Source of the DNA: Haematococcus lacustris
Taxonomy: Eukaryota; Chlorophyta; Chlorophyceae; Chlamydomonadales; Haematococcaceae
DNA length: 64,000 nucleotides
NCBI GenBank assembly: GCA_030144725.1
Contig: JASKMD010000006.1
Location: forward strand, 8,713,256 to 8,777,255
Direction of reading: 5' to 3'
In this document: positions 31,080 to 41,153 of the stretch, piece after piece
Layout of the letters: each line of letters starts with the position of its first letter
How positions within the stretch are numbered: position 1 is the first letter of the stretch
Program-made: the position numbers and the translations under genes
Notes under the pieces: generated by a model
Databases searched by the model: none
Told to the model about the DNA's origin: nothing
The model's input: the letters and a program-made list of their open reading frames with translations, nothing else

Positions 31080-32280
31080 CGGTGAGTGCATCTTGTACCC
31101 ACCATTCATTGCTCCTCCTTTGACAACCTGTCACCTCCTTGCCGCAGGTCCACATCCCTTTACCCTCCTTCCCCTTTCACTCCCCTTCCTCCCCCCCTCC
31201 CCCGCACCTCCCTCCCTTACCCTCTCTCCCTCCCCTCCCCCGCTTTCATCACCCCGTACCCTCTCCATTGCAGCCCGTCCCACTACAAAGGTAAGACCAA
31301 GGTAAGAGCCAGCGAGGATGAAGCATGGAGGAGCATGGAGGATCAGGGAGCAAGCGGTGAGTGGCTCCGCTCCTGAACCTAGCCTCCGTCATGCACCTAC
31401 CTTCCTTAGATGTTTTGCTAGCCTCACTGTAAGTACGCTCCTTGCTTGCTGCAGGTCTGACGCCTATACTCCTGCCCCCTGCCTCCTTCACCCTTCCCTA
31501 CCCTATCCCACCAATCCCACTTCTACTTCTCCCCAACCCCCCCTTCCCCTCTCCCCGTCACCTCTCCCCCACCCACCCTCTTCCCACCACCACCACCACC
31601 CCCTCCCTTCCCCCTTCTCCTTCTCCTTTCTCTTCCCCTTCTCCTTCTCCTCTCCCCTCTTCCCCTTCCCCTTCTCCTTTCTCTTCCCCCATCCCCCGCC
31701 CCACCCTACCCCACCCTCCTACTCTACCCTCCTTTCCTACTCCCCCCCTCCCCCTCGCCTTCTACCCCCTGACATCGCAGCCATCTGCCATCCCTTCCCT
31801 ACCCTTCCCATCAGCCAAGAGCATACCTTCACCAACATACCTCGGCACCGTGGCATCACTACCAACCCCCTTCCCACCCCCCTCCACACACAAGCTCCCC
31901 CTTCCCCCCTTATCCCTACCCTTCGCTCCCTGGTTGCTGGTGGCTACCGGTAAGTGGCCAACACACAGCGCCCAACCTGATCTCCCTAACTCACGTGCAC
32001 GCCCCTTGGCTGCAGGTCTGATGGGCTCCCCTTCTCTTTCCCCCATAGACAATTCATCAACCCCGCCCCCCCCTTCCCCCGCCCCCCTACCCCTATCCCC
32101 TATGCCCCCCTATGCGCACTGTACGAGCAGTCCGGAGGCAGCCACTCCCCATACCCCCTTCCCCTATCTCCTCCCTCCCCCTCCCTATCAGTGAGAGCAC
32201 AAAACGTGTACCATGGCGTAGCCCCTCTACCCACATTGCTAGGTGAGTGCCACTCCACCCCAATCACCCCTCCCCACACC
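31080..32280 (+). other. Pyrimidine-rich stretch with splice-like signals
   Basis: No protein recognised. On plus there are several donor/acceptor-like pairs: TTCG/GTGAGT near 31079, CCGCAG near 31146, CATTGCAG near 31270, GTAAGACC near 31290, GCG/GTGAGTGG near 31357, GTAAGTACG near 31430 and CTGCAG/GTCTGACG near 31455. Between them are CTTCCCC-type tracts (31490-31760). It could be the intron-rich 5' part of a gene ending at 33022, or a mobile module, since pieces recur at 29160-29530 and 63870-64000. Confidence 0.35.
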
Positions 32281-32560
32281 ACCCCGCCGGTGCCCCTGTT
32301 GCTGCTTCTACTGCCCCCCTGCTGCTGCCCCTGCCCCCTGCTGCTGTTGCCGCCCCCCTGCCCCCCTGCTGCCCCCCTGCTGTTGCCGCCCCCCTGCCGC
32401 CCCTGCTGCTGCCCCCTGCCCCCCTGCTGCTGCCCCTACTGCTGCAGTCCCCCTGCCCCCCTGCTGCTGTTGCAGCCCCCCTGCCGCCCTGCTGTTGCCC
32501 CCCCCTGACCCCTGCTGCTGCTGCCACCCCCCTGCCCCCCTGCTGCTGCAGTGCTTGTTG
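32281..32560. repeat. CTG/CCCCCTG block 1
   Basis: Irregular mixture of CTG triplets and CCCCCTG septamers. It is followed directly by a 17-bp-period array, the same order as 33305-34566 and, on the minus strand, 61830-61160. Confidence 0.9.
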
Positions 32561-32564
32561 CTAA

Positions 32565-32830
32565 CCAGTACTAGTTGCCAGCCAGTGCTGGTTGCAAACC
32601 TGTGCTCGTTGACAGCCAGTGCTGGTCGACAGCCAGTGCTGGTTGCCAGCCAGTGCTTGTTGCAAACCAGTGCTGGTTGCCAACCAGTACTGGTCGACAG
32701 CCAGTGCTGGTTGCCAACCAGTGCTTGTTGCAAACCAGTGCTGGTTGCCAACCAGTACTGGTTGCCAGCCAGTACTGGTTGATAGTCAGTGTTGGTTGCC
32801 AGCCAGTGCTGGTTGCTGTGTGCCATGCCA
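32565..32830. repeat. 17-bp-period array with CCAGTRCTGG core
   Basis: About 15 units of the type TTGCCAGCCAGTGCTGG, 17 bp each, with TTGCAAACC, TCGACAGCC and TTGCCAACC variants alternating. CCAGTACTGG variants are perfect palindromes. Confidence 0.88.
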
Positions 32831-32910
32831 GCCAGTAATGTGTGTCATGCATTGTAGTCATTGGGTACAGTAGAGCATTGCATGTAAGATGACTCTGTGT
32901 CACTTTGCAG

Positions 32911-33022
32911 GGGCTGGAGCATGGGCGAGTACCTTCATTACGTCAAGGTCGTTGGACCTTATCTAAAAGAGGGCATTAAATTAGGACAACCAGCACATGA
33001 GATTGTGGAGGGTGTTAGTTGA
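32911..33022 (+). CDS. Possible terminal exon of an unidentified gene
   Basis: After CACTTTGCAG (acceptor-like, ending 32910) an open frame runs WSMGEYLHYVKVVGPYLKEG and on to a TGA at 33020-33022, about 36 codons with balanced composition unlike the surrounding repeats. TGTAA, the usual green-algal poly(A) signal, follows at 33061. A GTAAG donor-like site is at 32884. I recognise no family; upstream exons are not identified. Confidence 0.35.
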
Positions 33023-33304
33023 CGCTACATAGCTTGATGGTTGCGTGGCGCTGTGTGCTATGTAACATTGTGATAACCAGGAGTGGGTCATAGCATGTGC
33101 ATGTGGTTATAGAATGTTGTCCTCATGGTGATATGTACTCAGTATACCTTGCAACATCTGCAGCTCAGTATCACGTGTAAGTACATCCAACGGCTCTAGC
33201 CCAACGTGTAATAATCTCCAGCTTGTTAACCGTTTCCGAGCAAGCCCCTTCCTTCAGCCCTTTACCCAGCCCTTCAACACTTGAGGGGGTCACACAGCCA
33301 CCCA
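33023..33304. other. Mixed-composition spacer
   Basis: Possibly the 3' untranslated region and flank of the exon ending at 33022. Nothing else is recognised. Confidence 0.4.
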
Positions 33305-33710
33305 TCCCTCTCGTTGCTGCTGCCCCCCTGCCCCCCTGCTGCTGTTGCTGCTGATCCCCTGCTGCTGCTGCTGCTGCTACTGCTGCCCCCCTGCCCCCCT
33401 GCTGCTGCTGCCGCTGCTGCCCCCCTGCCCCCTGCTGCTGCTGCTGCTGCTGCCCCCCTGCCCCCCTGCTGCTGCTGCTGCTGCTGCCCCCCTGCCCCCC
33501 TGCTGCTGCTGCTGCTGCTGCCCCCCTTCCCCCTGCTGCTGCTGCTGCTGCTGCTGCTGCCCCCCTTCCCCCCTGCTGATGCTGCTGATGCTGCCCCCCT
33601 GCCCCCCTGCTGCTGCTGCTGCCCCCATTGCCCCCCTGCTGCTGCTGCTGATGCTGCCCCCCTGCCCCCCTGCTGCTGCTGCTGCTGGCCCCCTGCCCCA
33701 AGCTCCTGCG
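33305..33710. repeat. CTG/CCCCCTG block 2
   Basis: Runs of three to eight CTG separated by CCCCCTGCCCCC. The long frame through it and the next two arrays (1,391 codons from 33345) is repeat translation, not a believable protein. Confidence 0.9.
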
Positions 33711-33711
33711 G

Positions 33712-34566
33712 TCAGCCAGTACTGGTTGGGGGCCAGCCAGTACTGGTTGGGGGCCAGCCAGTACTGGTTGGGGGCCAGCCAGTACTGGTTGGGGGCCAGC
33801 CAGTACTGGTTGGGGGCCAGCCAGTACTGGTTGGGGGCCAGCCAGTACTGGTTGGGGGCCAGCCAGTACTGGTTGGGGGCCAGCCAGTACTGGTTGGGGG
33901 CCAGCCAGTACTGGTTGGGGGCCAGCCAGTACTGGTTGGGGGCCAGCCAGTACTGGTTGGGGGCCAGCCAGTACTGGTTGGGGGCCAGCCAGTACTGGTT
34001 GGGGGCCAGCCAGTACTGGTTGGGGGCCAGCCAGTACTGGTTGGGGGCCAGCCAGTACTGGTTGGGGGCCAGCCAGTACTGGTTGGGGGCCAGCCAGTAC
34101 TGGTTGGGGGCCAGCCAGTACTGGTTGGGGGCCAGCCAGTACTGGTTGGGGGCCAGCCAGTACTGGTTGGGGGCCAGCCAGTACTGGTTGGGGGCCAGCC
34201 AGTACTGGTTGGGGGCCAGCCAGTACTGGTTGGGGGCCAGCCAGTACTGGTTGGGGGCCAGCCAGTACTGGTTGGGGGCCAGCCAGTACTGGTTGGGGGC
34301 CAGCCAGTACTGGTTGGGGGCCAGCCAGTACTGGTTGGGGGCCAGCCAGTACTGGTTGGGGGTCAGCCAGTACTGGTTGGGGGCCAGCCAGTACTGGTTG
34401 GGTGTGAGCCAGTACTGGTTGGGGGTGAACCAGTACTGGTTTGGGGTAAACCAGTACTGGTTTGGGGTAAACCAGTACTGGTTGGAGGTGGACCAGTATT
34501 GGTTGCGGGGCGGCTTGTACTGGTTGGGGGTGGACCAGTACTGGTTGGGGGTGGACCAGTACTGGT
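33712..34566. repeat. 21-bp tandem array with CCAGTACTGG core
   Basis: About 40 units of 21 bp. Roughly the first 31 appear identical, then units decay from about 34362 to the end. Each unit equals the 17-bp unit of 32565-32830 plus four G. Because 21 is a multiple of three, frames stay open (QPVLVGG, ASQYWLG); this is not evidence of coding. Confidence 0.95.
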
Positions 34567-34750
34567 TTTCTCCTATCTCCTCAGCCCGATTTTTTCTCGA
34601 TTTTAGGTTTACACCCCCATTCTTAGAACCGCTAAAAAATACATTCTATCAAGCCACTTTGTCAAAAAAATCAACTTTTCTCATGAATTTTTCAGCGAGT
34701 GAGGTCACACTTAAGATACAGTTAGCTCACCCCCTGATGGGCTGGCTGAA
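34567..34750. other. AT-richer spacer
   Basis: A short stretch with T and A runs (TTTTTTCTCG, CTAAAAAATAC, TCAAAAAAATC) between two repeat blocks. No gene recognised. Confidence 0.5.
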
Positions 34751-34754
34751 CCTA

Positions 34755-37455
34755 GCATGCCTTGCTCCAACAGGCAGCAACAGCTGGAGCAGCGGCAGCA
34801 GCGGTAGCAGCGGCCGCAGCAGCAGGGGCAGCAGCAGCAGCAGGGGCAGCAGCAGCAACGGCAGCAGTGGCAGCAGCGGCAGCAGCAGCAGTAGCAACAG
34901 GGGCAGTAGCAACAGGGGCAGCAATAGCAGGGGCAGGGGCAGCATTAGGGACAGCAGCTGCAGCGGCAGCAACAGTAGCATCAGAGGCAGCAGCAGCAGA
35001 GGCAGCAGCAGCAGGGGCAGCAGCAGCAGAGGCAGCAGCAGCAGGGGCAGCAGCGGCAGCAGCGGCAGCAGCGGCAGCAGCACCTGGGGCGGCAGCAGCG
35101 GCACCAGCACAGCAGGGGCAGCAGCTCCTGGAGCAGCGGCAGCAGCGGCAGCAGCAGCAGGGGCAGGGGCAGCTGGGGCAGGGGCAGCTGGGGCAGGGGC
35201 AGCAGTACCAAGGGCAGCAGCATCAGGGGCAGCAGCATCAGGGGCAGCAGCAGTAGCATCAGGGGCAGCAGCAGCGGCAGCAGGGGCGGCAGGGGCGGCA
35301 GGGGCAGCAGCAGCTAGGGCCGGGGCAGCAGTAGCTGGGGCAGGGGCAGCAGTAGCAGGGGCAGCAGCATCAGGGGCAGCAGCATCAGGGGCAGCAGCAT
35401 CAGGGGCAGCAGCAGTAGCAACAGGGGGCAGCAGCAGTAGCAACAGGGGCAGCAGCATCAGGGGCAGCAGCAGTAGCAACAGGGGCATCAGCAGGGGCAG
35501 CAGCAGCAGCAGCAGCAGGGGCAGGGGCGGCAGAGGCAGTAGGGGCAGGGGCAGCTGGGGCAGGGGCAGCAGCATCAGGAGCAGCAGCAGCAGGGGCAGC
35601 AGCATCAGGGGCAGCAGCATCAGGGGCAGCAGCAGTAGCAACAGGGGCAGCAGCAGCAGGGGCAGGGGCGGCAGAGGCAGCAGGGGCAGGGGCAGCAGCA
35701 GCAGCGGCAGCAGCATCAGGGGCAGCCGAATCAGGGGCAGCAGCAGTAGCAACAGGGGAAGCAGCAGCAGGGGCAGGGGCGGCAGGGGCAGCAGGGGCAG
35801 CAGCAGCTGGGGCAGGGGCAGCAGTAGCAGGGGCAGCAGCATCAGGGGCAGCAGCATCAGGGGCAGCAGCAGTAGCAACAGGCGCAGCAGCAGCAGGGGC
35901 AGCTGGGGCAGGTGCAGCAGCTGCAGGGGCAGGGGCGGCAGGGGCAGCAGGGGAAGGGGCAGATGGGGCAGGGGCAGCAGTAGCAGGGGCAGCAGCATCA
36001 GGGGCAGCAACATCAGGGGCAGCAGCATCAGGGGCAGCAGCAATAGGGGCAGCAGCGGCAGCAGCGGCAGCAGCGGCAGCAGTAGCAACAGGGTCAGCAG
36101 CAGCAGGGGCAGATGGGGCAGGTGCAGCAGCTGTAGGGGCAGGGGCAGCAGCAGCAGGGGCAGGGGCGGCAGAGGCAGCAGGGGCAGGGGCAGCTGGGGC
36201 AGGGGCAGCAGTAGCAGGGGCAGCAGCATCAGGGGCAGCAGCATCAGGGGCAGCAGCATCAGGGGCAGCAGCATTAGGGGCAGCAGCAGTAGCAACAGGG
36301 GCAGCAGCAGTAGGGGCAGGGGCGGCAGAGGCAGCAGGGGCAGGGGCAGCAGCAGCAGCGGCAGCAGCATCAGGGGCAGCCGAATCAGGGGCAGCAGCAG
36401 TAGCAACAGGGGCAGCAGCAGCAGGGGCAGGGGCGGCAGGGGCAGCAGGGGCAGCAGCAGCTGGGGCAGGGGCAGCAGTAGCAGGGGCAGCAGCATCAGG
36501 GGCAGGAGCATCAGGGGCAGCAGCAGTAGCAACAGGCGCAGCAGCAGCAGGGGCAGCTGGGGCAGGTGCAGCAGCTGCAGGGGCAGGGGCGGCAGGGGCA
36601 GCAGGGGCAGGGGCAGCAGCAGCAGCATCAGGGGCAGCAACATCAGGGGCAGCAGCAACAGGGGCAGCAGCGGCAGCAGCGGCAGCAGCGGCAGCAGCGG
36701 CAGCAGTAGCAACAGGGTCAGCAGCAGCAGGGGCAGATGGGGCAGGTGCAGCAGCTGCAGGGGCAGCAGCAGCAGCAGCAGGGGCAGGGGCGGCAGAGGC
36801 AGCAGGGGCAGGGGCAGCTGGGCCAGGGCAGCAGGAGCAGGGGCAGCAGCAGTAGCAACAGGGGCAGCAGCAGTAGGGGCAGGGGCAGCAGAGGCAGCAG
36901 AGGCAGGGGCAGCAGCAGCAGCGGCAGCAGCATCAGGGGCAGCCGAATCAGGGGCAGCAGCAGTAGCAACAGGGGCAGCAGCAGCAGGGGCAGGGGCGGC
37001 AGGGGCAGCAGGGGCAGCAGCAGCTGGGGCAGGGGCAGCAGTAGCAGGGGCAGCAGCATCAGGGGCAGCAACATCAGGGGCAGCAACATCAGGGGCAGCA
37101 GCAACAGTGGCAGCAGCGGCAGCAGCGGCAGCAGTGGCAGCAGCGGCAGCAGCGGCAGCAGCGGCAGCTGCAGGGGTAGGGGCAGCAGCAGCTGGGGCAG
37201 GGGCAGCAGCAGCTGGGGCAGGGGCAGCAGTAGCAGGGGCAGCAGCATTAGGGGCGGCAGCATCAGGGGCAGCAGCATCAGGGGCAGCAGCAGTAGCAAC
37301 AGGGGCAGCAACAACAGCAGCAGGGGCGGCAGGGGCAGGGGCAGCTGCAGCTGCAGCAGCAGCGGTAGCAGCAGCGGCAGCAGCAGCGGCAGCAGGGGCA
37401 GCAGCACTAGCAACAGCGGCAGCAGGGGCAGGGGCAGCGGCAGCAGGGGCAGCAG
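34755..37455. repeat. 2.7-kb CAG/CAGGGG-rich block
   Basis: Built from GGGGCAG, CAGCAG, CATCAGGGGCAG and AGTAGCAACAGG motifs. Higher-order blocks of a few hundred bases recur (for example GCAGCCGAATCAGGGGCAG near 35725, 36375 and 36948). All three plus frames and two minus frames stay open over long stretches because the motifs keep triplet phase. It abuts a LINE copy at about 37456. Confidence 0.92.
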
Positions 37456-38535
37456 CGGGGCCTTCATTGTGTCTTGAAGCAAGCCTCAAGACACGTTGTC
37501 AGGTACTCGAGCAGGCCTAGGTGGAACTGCACGTTGTCGCTGATGTCCCTGCCCAGGATGAAGGCGGACTAAGAAGGGGACACCAGCAGGTGCAAGGGCA
37601 GCTGCAGCCGGTCCTCCACTGCCCTGGCCACCAGGCGCACGTCGCAGTTGAGGAGCGTGATGGGGCGGTAGCCGGCCACCTGGTCCCTCGGCTTGCCAGC
37701 CTTGGGCACGAGGGTGATGATGATGCCGGTCAGGAACTCAGCCAGCGGGGCGGGGTCAGTGGTGTCTTCCAGGGCCTCTCGCAACATGGCCCGCAGCGGC
37801 CGCCCCAGCTCCACCCACAGCCGGTCGTAGACCTCCATGGGCAGCCCATCTAGCCCCGGGGCCTTGCTGTGCGCGCAGCCCTGCAGAGCCCGGCCCAGCT
37901 CCTCCTCTGACAGCATAGGGCTGCCATCGGGGCCTTTGGCAGCCCTAGCCTGGGTGGGGGTGAGGTGGGATGTAAGGCTGCCCAGCAGCGTGGCGCGCGC
38001 AGCTGTGTCCACCGGCTTGGTTGCGTAGACTCTGGTGGGCTCGGCGGCTGAGTAGTGCTGCTGGAAAGCCCTGCACGCAGCCTTCACCCCGGCCGGCGTG
38101 GTGAGGTCTGCTGGCTGCCCTGGCTGGGTAGGGAGCTGGAGAGAGGAGATGAGGGTGGGGGTGTGCGCGGGCTGGTCGCGATGGTAGAAGTAAAAGGAGG
38201 AGCGGTCGCCGTAGTACTGTCGAGAACCGCGCTGGCTAGGAGGGACTGCTGGGCCCCCTGCTCCCTCGCCCCCACCCCAACCAGGGCTGCGGCCTCTCCC
38301 AGGTGCTGCGTTGCCTGCACCTCAGCCTTCCCCCCTCGCTCAGTCCGTAGCAGCTGCCGCACAAGGTGAGCCCTGGCCACTGCCGCCGCCTTCTCCCTAC
38401 GCTACTGCAGGTCACGCTGCGCGCGGCGCTGGGCTCGCAGGAAGTGCTGGGCACGCATGGCCAGGCCCTGCTTGAGGCGGGCCCACCTGGCCCTGTGACC
38501 ATCCCTAGGCAGCCCCAGCTGACTCGCAGCCTGGT
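37456..38535 (-). pseudogene. LINE unit m4 (RT fingers and linker), cut by the CAG block and a gap
   Basis: The same LINE unit, with RT fingers at 38087-37569. It has private variants: an extra ATC (GIIITLVPK), HLLV for DLLV, AGTTCC for AGTTTC and CCCTAGCC for CCCTTGCC. All are shared with the last plus-strand unit (55709-56989) in inverted orientation. Its C-terminal part is replaced by the CAG block. Confidence 0.8.
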
Positions 38536-39035
38536 NNNNNNNNNNNNNNNNNNNNNNNNNNNNNNNNNNNNNNNNNNNNNNNNNNNNNNNNNNNNNNNNN
38601 NNNNNNNNNNNNNNNNNNNNNNNNNNNNNNNNNNNNNNNNNNNNNNNNNNNNNNNNNNNNNNNNNNNNNNNNNNNNNNNNNNNNNNNNNNNNNNNNNNNN
38701 NNNNNNNNNNNNNNNNNNNNNNNNNNNNNNNNNNNNNNNNNNNNNNNNNNNNNNNNNNNNNNNNNNNNNNNNNNNNNNNNNNNNNNNNNNNNNNNNNNNN
38801 NNNNNNNNNNNNNNNNNNNNNNNNNNNNNNNNNNNNNNNNNNNNNNNNNNNNNNNNNNNNNNNNNNNNNNNNNNNNNNNNNNNNNNNNNNNNNNNNNNNN
38901 NNNNNNNNNNNNNNNNNNNNNNNNNNNNNNNNNNNNNNNNNNNNNNNNNNNNNNNNNNNNNNNNNNNNNNNNNNNNNNNNNNNNNNNNNNNNNNNNNNNN
39001 NNNNNNNNNNNNNNNNNNNNNNNNNNNNNNNNNNN
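38536..39035. other. Assembly gap, exactly 500 N
   Basis: The left flank is a minus-strand LINE. The right flank begins with GAG, the last bases of the target duplication of a Ty3 element lying in a plus-strand LINE. The flanks do not fit as neighbours in this orientation. Confidence 0.99.
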
Positions 39036-39038
39036 GAG

Positions 39039-39246
39039 TGTAGCGAACGGCTCCTCGAAGCCTAGCTCGCCTCCGAGTACTTCTGTACTGCAGTGTGACA
39101 TGGTGGGCGAAAGGGGCAGGTGGGCCTTCGCGCACACCTGCTTCAGAGGTTCGACTCCTCGGGGAAAACGTTCTAAACCCTGGCCGTGTCACGCTGTGGG
39201 AACGAAGGTAGTTAACGGTTGTCAGCGTGGTGTCTTGCACGCTACA
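39039..39246 (+). repeat. 5' LTR of Ty3-B
   Basis: 208 bp. It contains a GCAGGTG...CACCTGC stem followed by GGTTCGACTCC (39148-39158), like a tRNA T-arm or B box, then CGGGG, GTTCTA and CCTGGCC. The same order occurs in the family A LTR. Confidence 0.92.
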
Positions 39247-39249
39247 TTT

Positions 39250-39267
39250 TGGTTTCCGACCGACGTT
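39250..39267 (+). promoter_or_regulatory. Primer-binding site of Ty3-B
   Basis: TGGTTTCCGACCGACGTT starts three bases after the LTR. Its first nine bases equal those of family A, so both families probably use tRNAs with a CGGAAACCA 3' end. Confidence 0.6.
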
Positions 39268-39297
39268 GCTTTACGTTACCTTCTTTTCCTAAGCAAT

Positions 39298-41138
39298 ATG
39301 ACTGCTAACAAGGAACCTCCGCCTGGCGGAGACAAACGGGCTGAGCGTCCCGCTCCAGGGGGCCAGACTCCTGGTTCCCCGCCCCCAGCGACTCCAAGCA
39401 CGGCCGCTGGAGCCCCAGCAGGACTCCCTGTTGCAGCTGGGGCGCCAATTACTGGCACGGCACCTGCTGCCAACAACACGCCCTCTCTTTCTGCCGCAGC
39501 CCCTGTTTTCGCAGACGTCGAGAAGATCACAGGCCTGCAGCCCGCCCAAGCGCTGGACTTGCTGAGATCTGTTCTGACTTCTCTGAACAGCATCGTTTCT
39601 GCTCAGCCTCAGGCTGCTCCTGTTCCTCCTGCGACTGCTGCTGGCGTTGGCCCTCTCTCGTATGCGGGAGCCCTGACAGCTGCGCCCATCCTCCCTGAAG
39701 TCGGCACTTCTGCCGCAGCAGCTGCGGCTGATGAGATCCAGCGCCTGCGCCAGCAGCTGGTGGGGGTCACTGCGCACCTGGAGGCTGCCCAGAACGAGGC
39801 TGTCCGCGTGCGAGCTGAGCTCTCGGAGATGGAAAGCCTGCAGGACCGCCAGAATGTGGTGGTGAGTGGAGAGCAAGGTGTTGCAGCCATTCGCAGCCAG
39901 TCGGACAGGCCTGTTGCGAACAGGAGCAGTGGCACGTCTGCTGCGTTGCCTGCTCCTGGTGCTGCGCCAGCCTTATCAGGCACTGTTGCACCTGTAGCCC
40001 CATTGTCGGGCAGACAGACACCTTTGTCTCACGTTGCACCTCCTGCTAATGCGACACTTGCTGCGCCAGTCCCTATGTCCAGGGTTAAGATCCCTGCCAC
40101 CCTGCCACTTCCCGAGTAGCAGAAATCTTCTGTGAGGATCTTGAGGTGCATTGTGCATATCTGCGCATAGACCCTGCTGATGCCCTGCCTAATTTCTTGA
40201 CAGGCAAGGCCAGAGAAGTATGGTACCCAGCAACCAGGAATGCTCACATTCTTGCCCATGGTTCTAGGCCAACATGGGCCCACCTGCGTGTTTCCTTTAA
40301 GGAAATGGCTGGTGATGACCTGCGCAATGAGTCAGATGTGCACCGCAGGAAACTCCTGGATCCCAATGCCTTGCGCATGTCAGCAGGATCCACTTTGAAT
40401 GCTTACATCACTGATTTCAGGAACACTCTGACAGTGGCAGGTTCTACCTGCATGGCGCCAGCTATGCTGGTGGCCACCTTCATTAGGGGGCTCACATCTG
40501 AGCTGCAGTCCTCGGTGGTGCATGATCTTGCCCTGATGCGTGACCCCACCCTGAACGATGCCATTCAGGCTGCTGTGAATGCACAGAAGGTACTGTTTGC
40601 AGTAGCTACCAACCATGTGGGACGTCGCCCACCTGCTCCCCATGTGGCTGCCTTTGTGCCCCCTAAGCAGATGAACCGCCTCAGGACTCCCCCTGGCCTT
40701 GCTGGAGGACCCCCTCCTGCCCCTCGTGGCCCTTACTGGGACGTGTCCAGCAGCAGCGGCAGTGGAGGCCACCGTGGCAGCCGCCACAGCAGCCAAGGTG
40801 GGGTTCGCCATGCTGGCCGTGCTGCCCTGGCTCCCCCGGCCACGGCCCCTGTGTGCCCAGCACCTGCTGCTGGCGGGTCCACCCTGCCAATTCCTGGCTA
40901 TGCGTGCCATCACTGCTGGAACCCCAACCACTTCCGTGACTACTGCAACTTGAAGCACCTGCCAGCAGATGAGGCCCGCCGGGTCAGCGGCTACCCCCGT
41001 CCTGCCTCCCTGGGCCCCCCTTCCCGCCATGCCAACCCTCCTGGGGATCTTCCCCCCCGGCCTCAGAAGCGAGACCGCAGCCCCCCTGGCAAGGGTGGCT
41101 GGAAGCAGCAAGGCTCCAGAGGTGACCGGCGCCGTTGA
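39298..41138 (+). pseudogene. gag: Ty3-B gag, broken by one frame change
   Basis: The N-terminal part (39298-40119, 273 codons) is Pro/Ala-rich with a probable coiled coil at 145-185 (EIQRLRQQL, VRAELSEMESLQ) and stops at TAG. The capsid part continues in another frame from about 40089 to 41138: IFCEDLEVHCAYL, AREVWYPATRNAH, FKEMAGDDLRNES, LNAYITDFRNTL. A zinc knuckle CHHCWNPNHFRDYC lies near 40905-40946, followed by a basic tail. The order matches family A gag, so a small insertion or deletion near 40090-40119 has split one ORF. The second part ends in TGA, in frame with pol. Confidence 0.82.
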
Positions 41139-41153
41139 GGCTTTGCCCAACCA
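41139..41153 (+). other. In-frame gag-pol linker after the gag UGA, Ty3-B
   Basis: Codes GFAQP straight after the stop, similar to GVAQP after the UAG of family A. The frame is open through to pol. Confidence 0.65.

Noticed and set aside
33712..34566. CRISPR array
   Set aside because: No unique spacers: the whole 21-bp unit is repeated. The host is also a eukaryote.
33345..37520. A 1,391-codon plus-strand frame and a 920-codon minus-strand frame
   Set aside because: Both run through three unrelated repeat blocks whose units are multiples of three; no non-repeat domain is present.
39100..39200. tRNA gene in the LTR
   Set aside because: There is a T-arm-like GGTTCGACTCC and a stem before it, but no complete cloverleaf with acceptor and D arms could be drawn. 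It is kept only as a B-box-like motif.
40080..40150. Programmed frame shift in family B gag
   Set aside because: The break is inside gag rather than between gag and pol, and no slippery site or following structure was evident. A plain indel is simpler.
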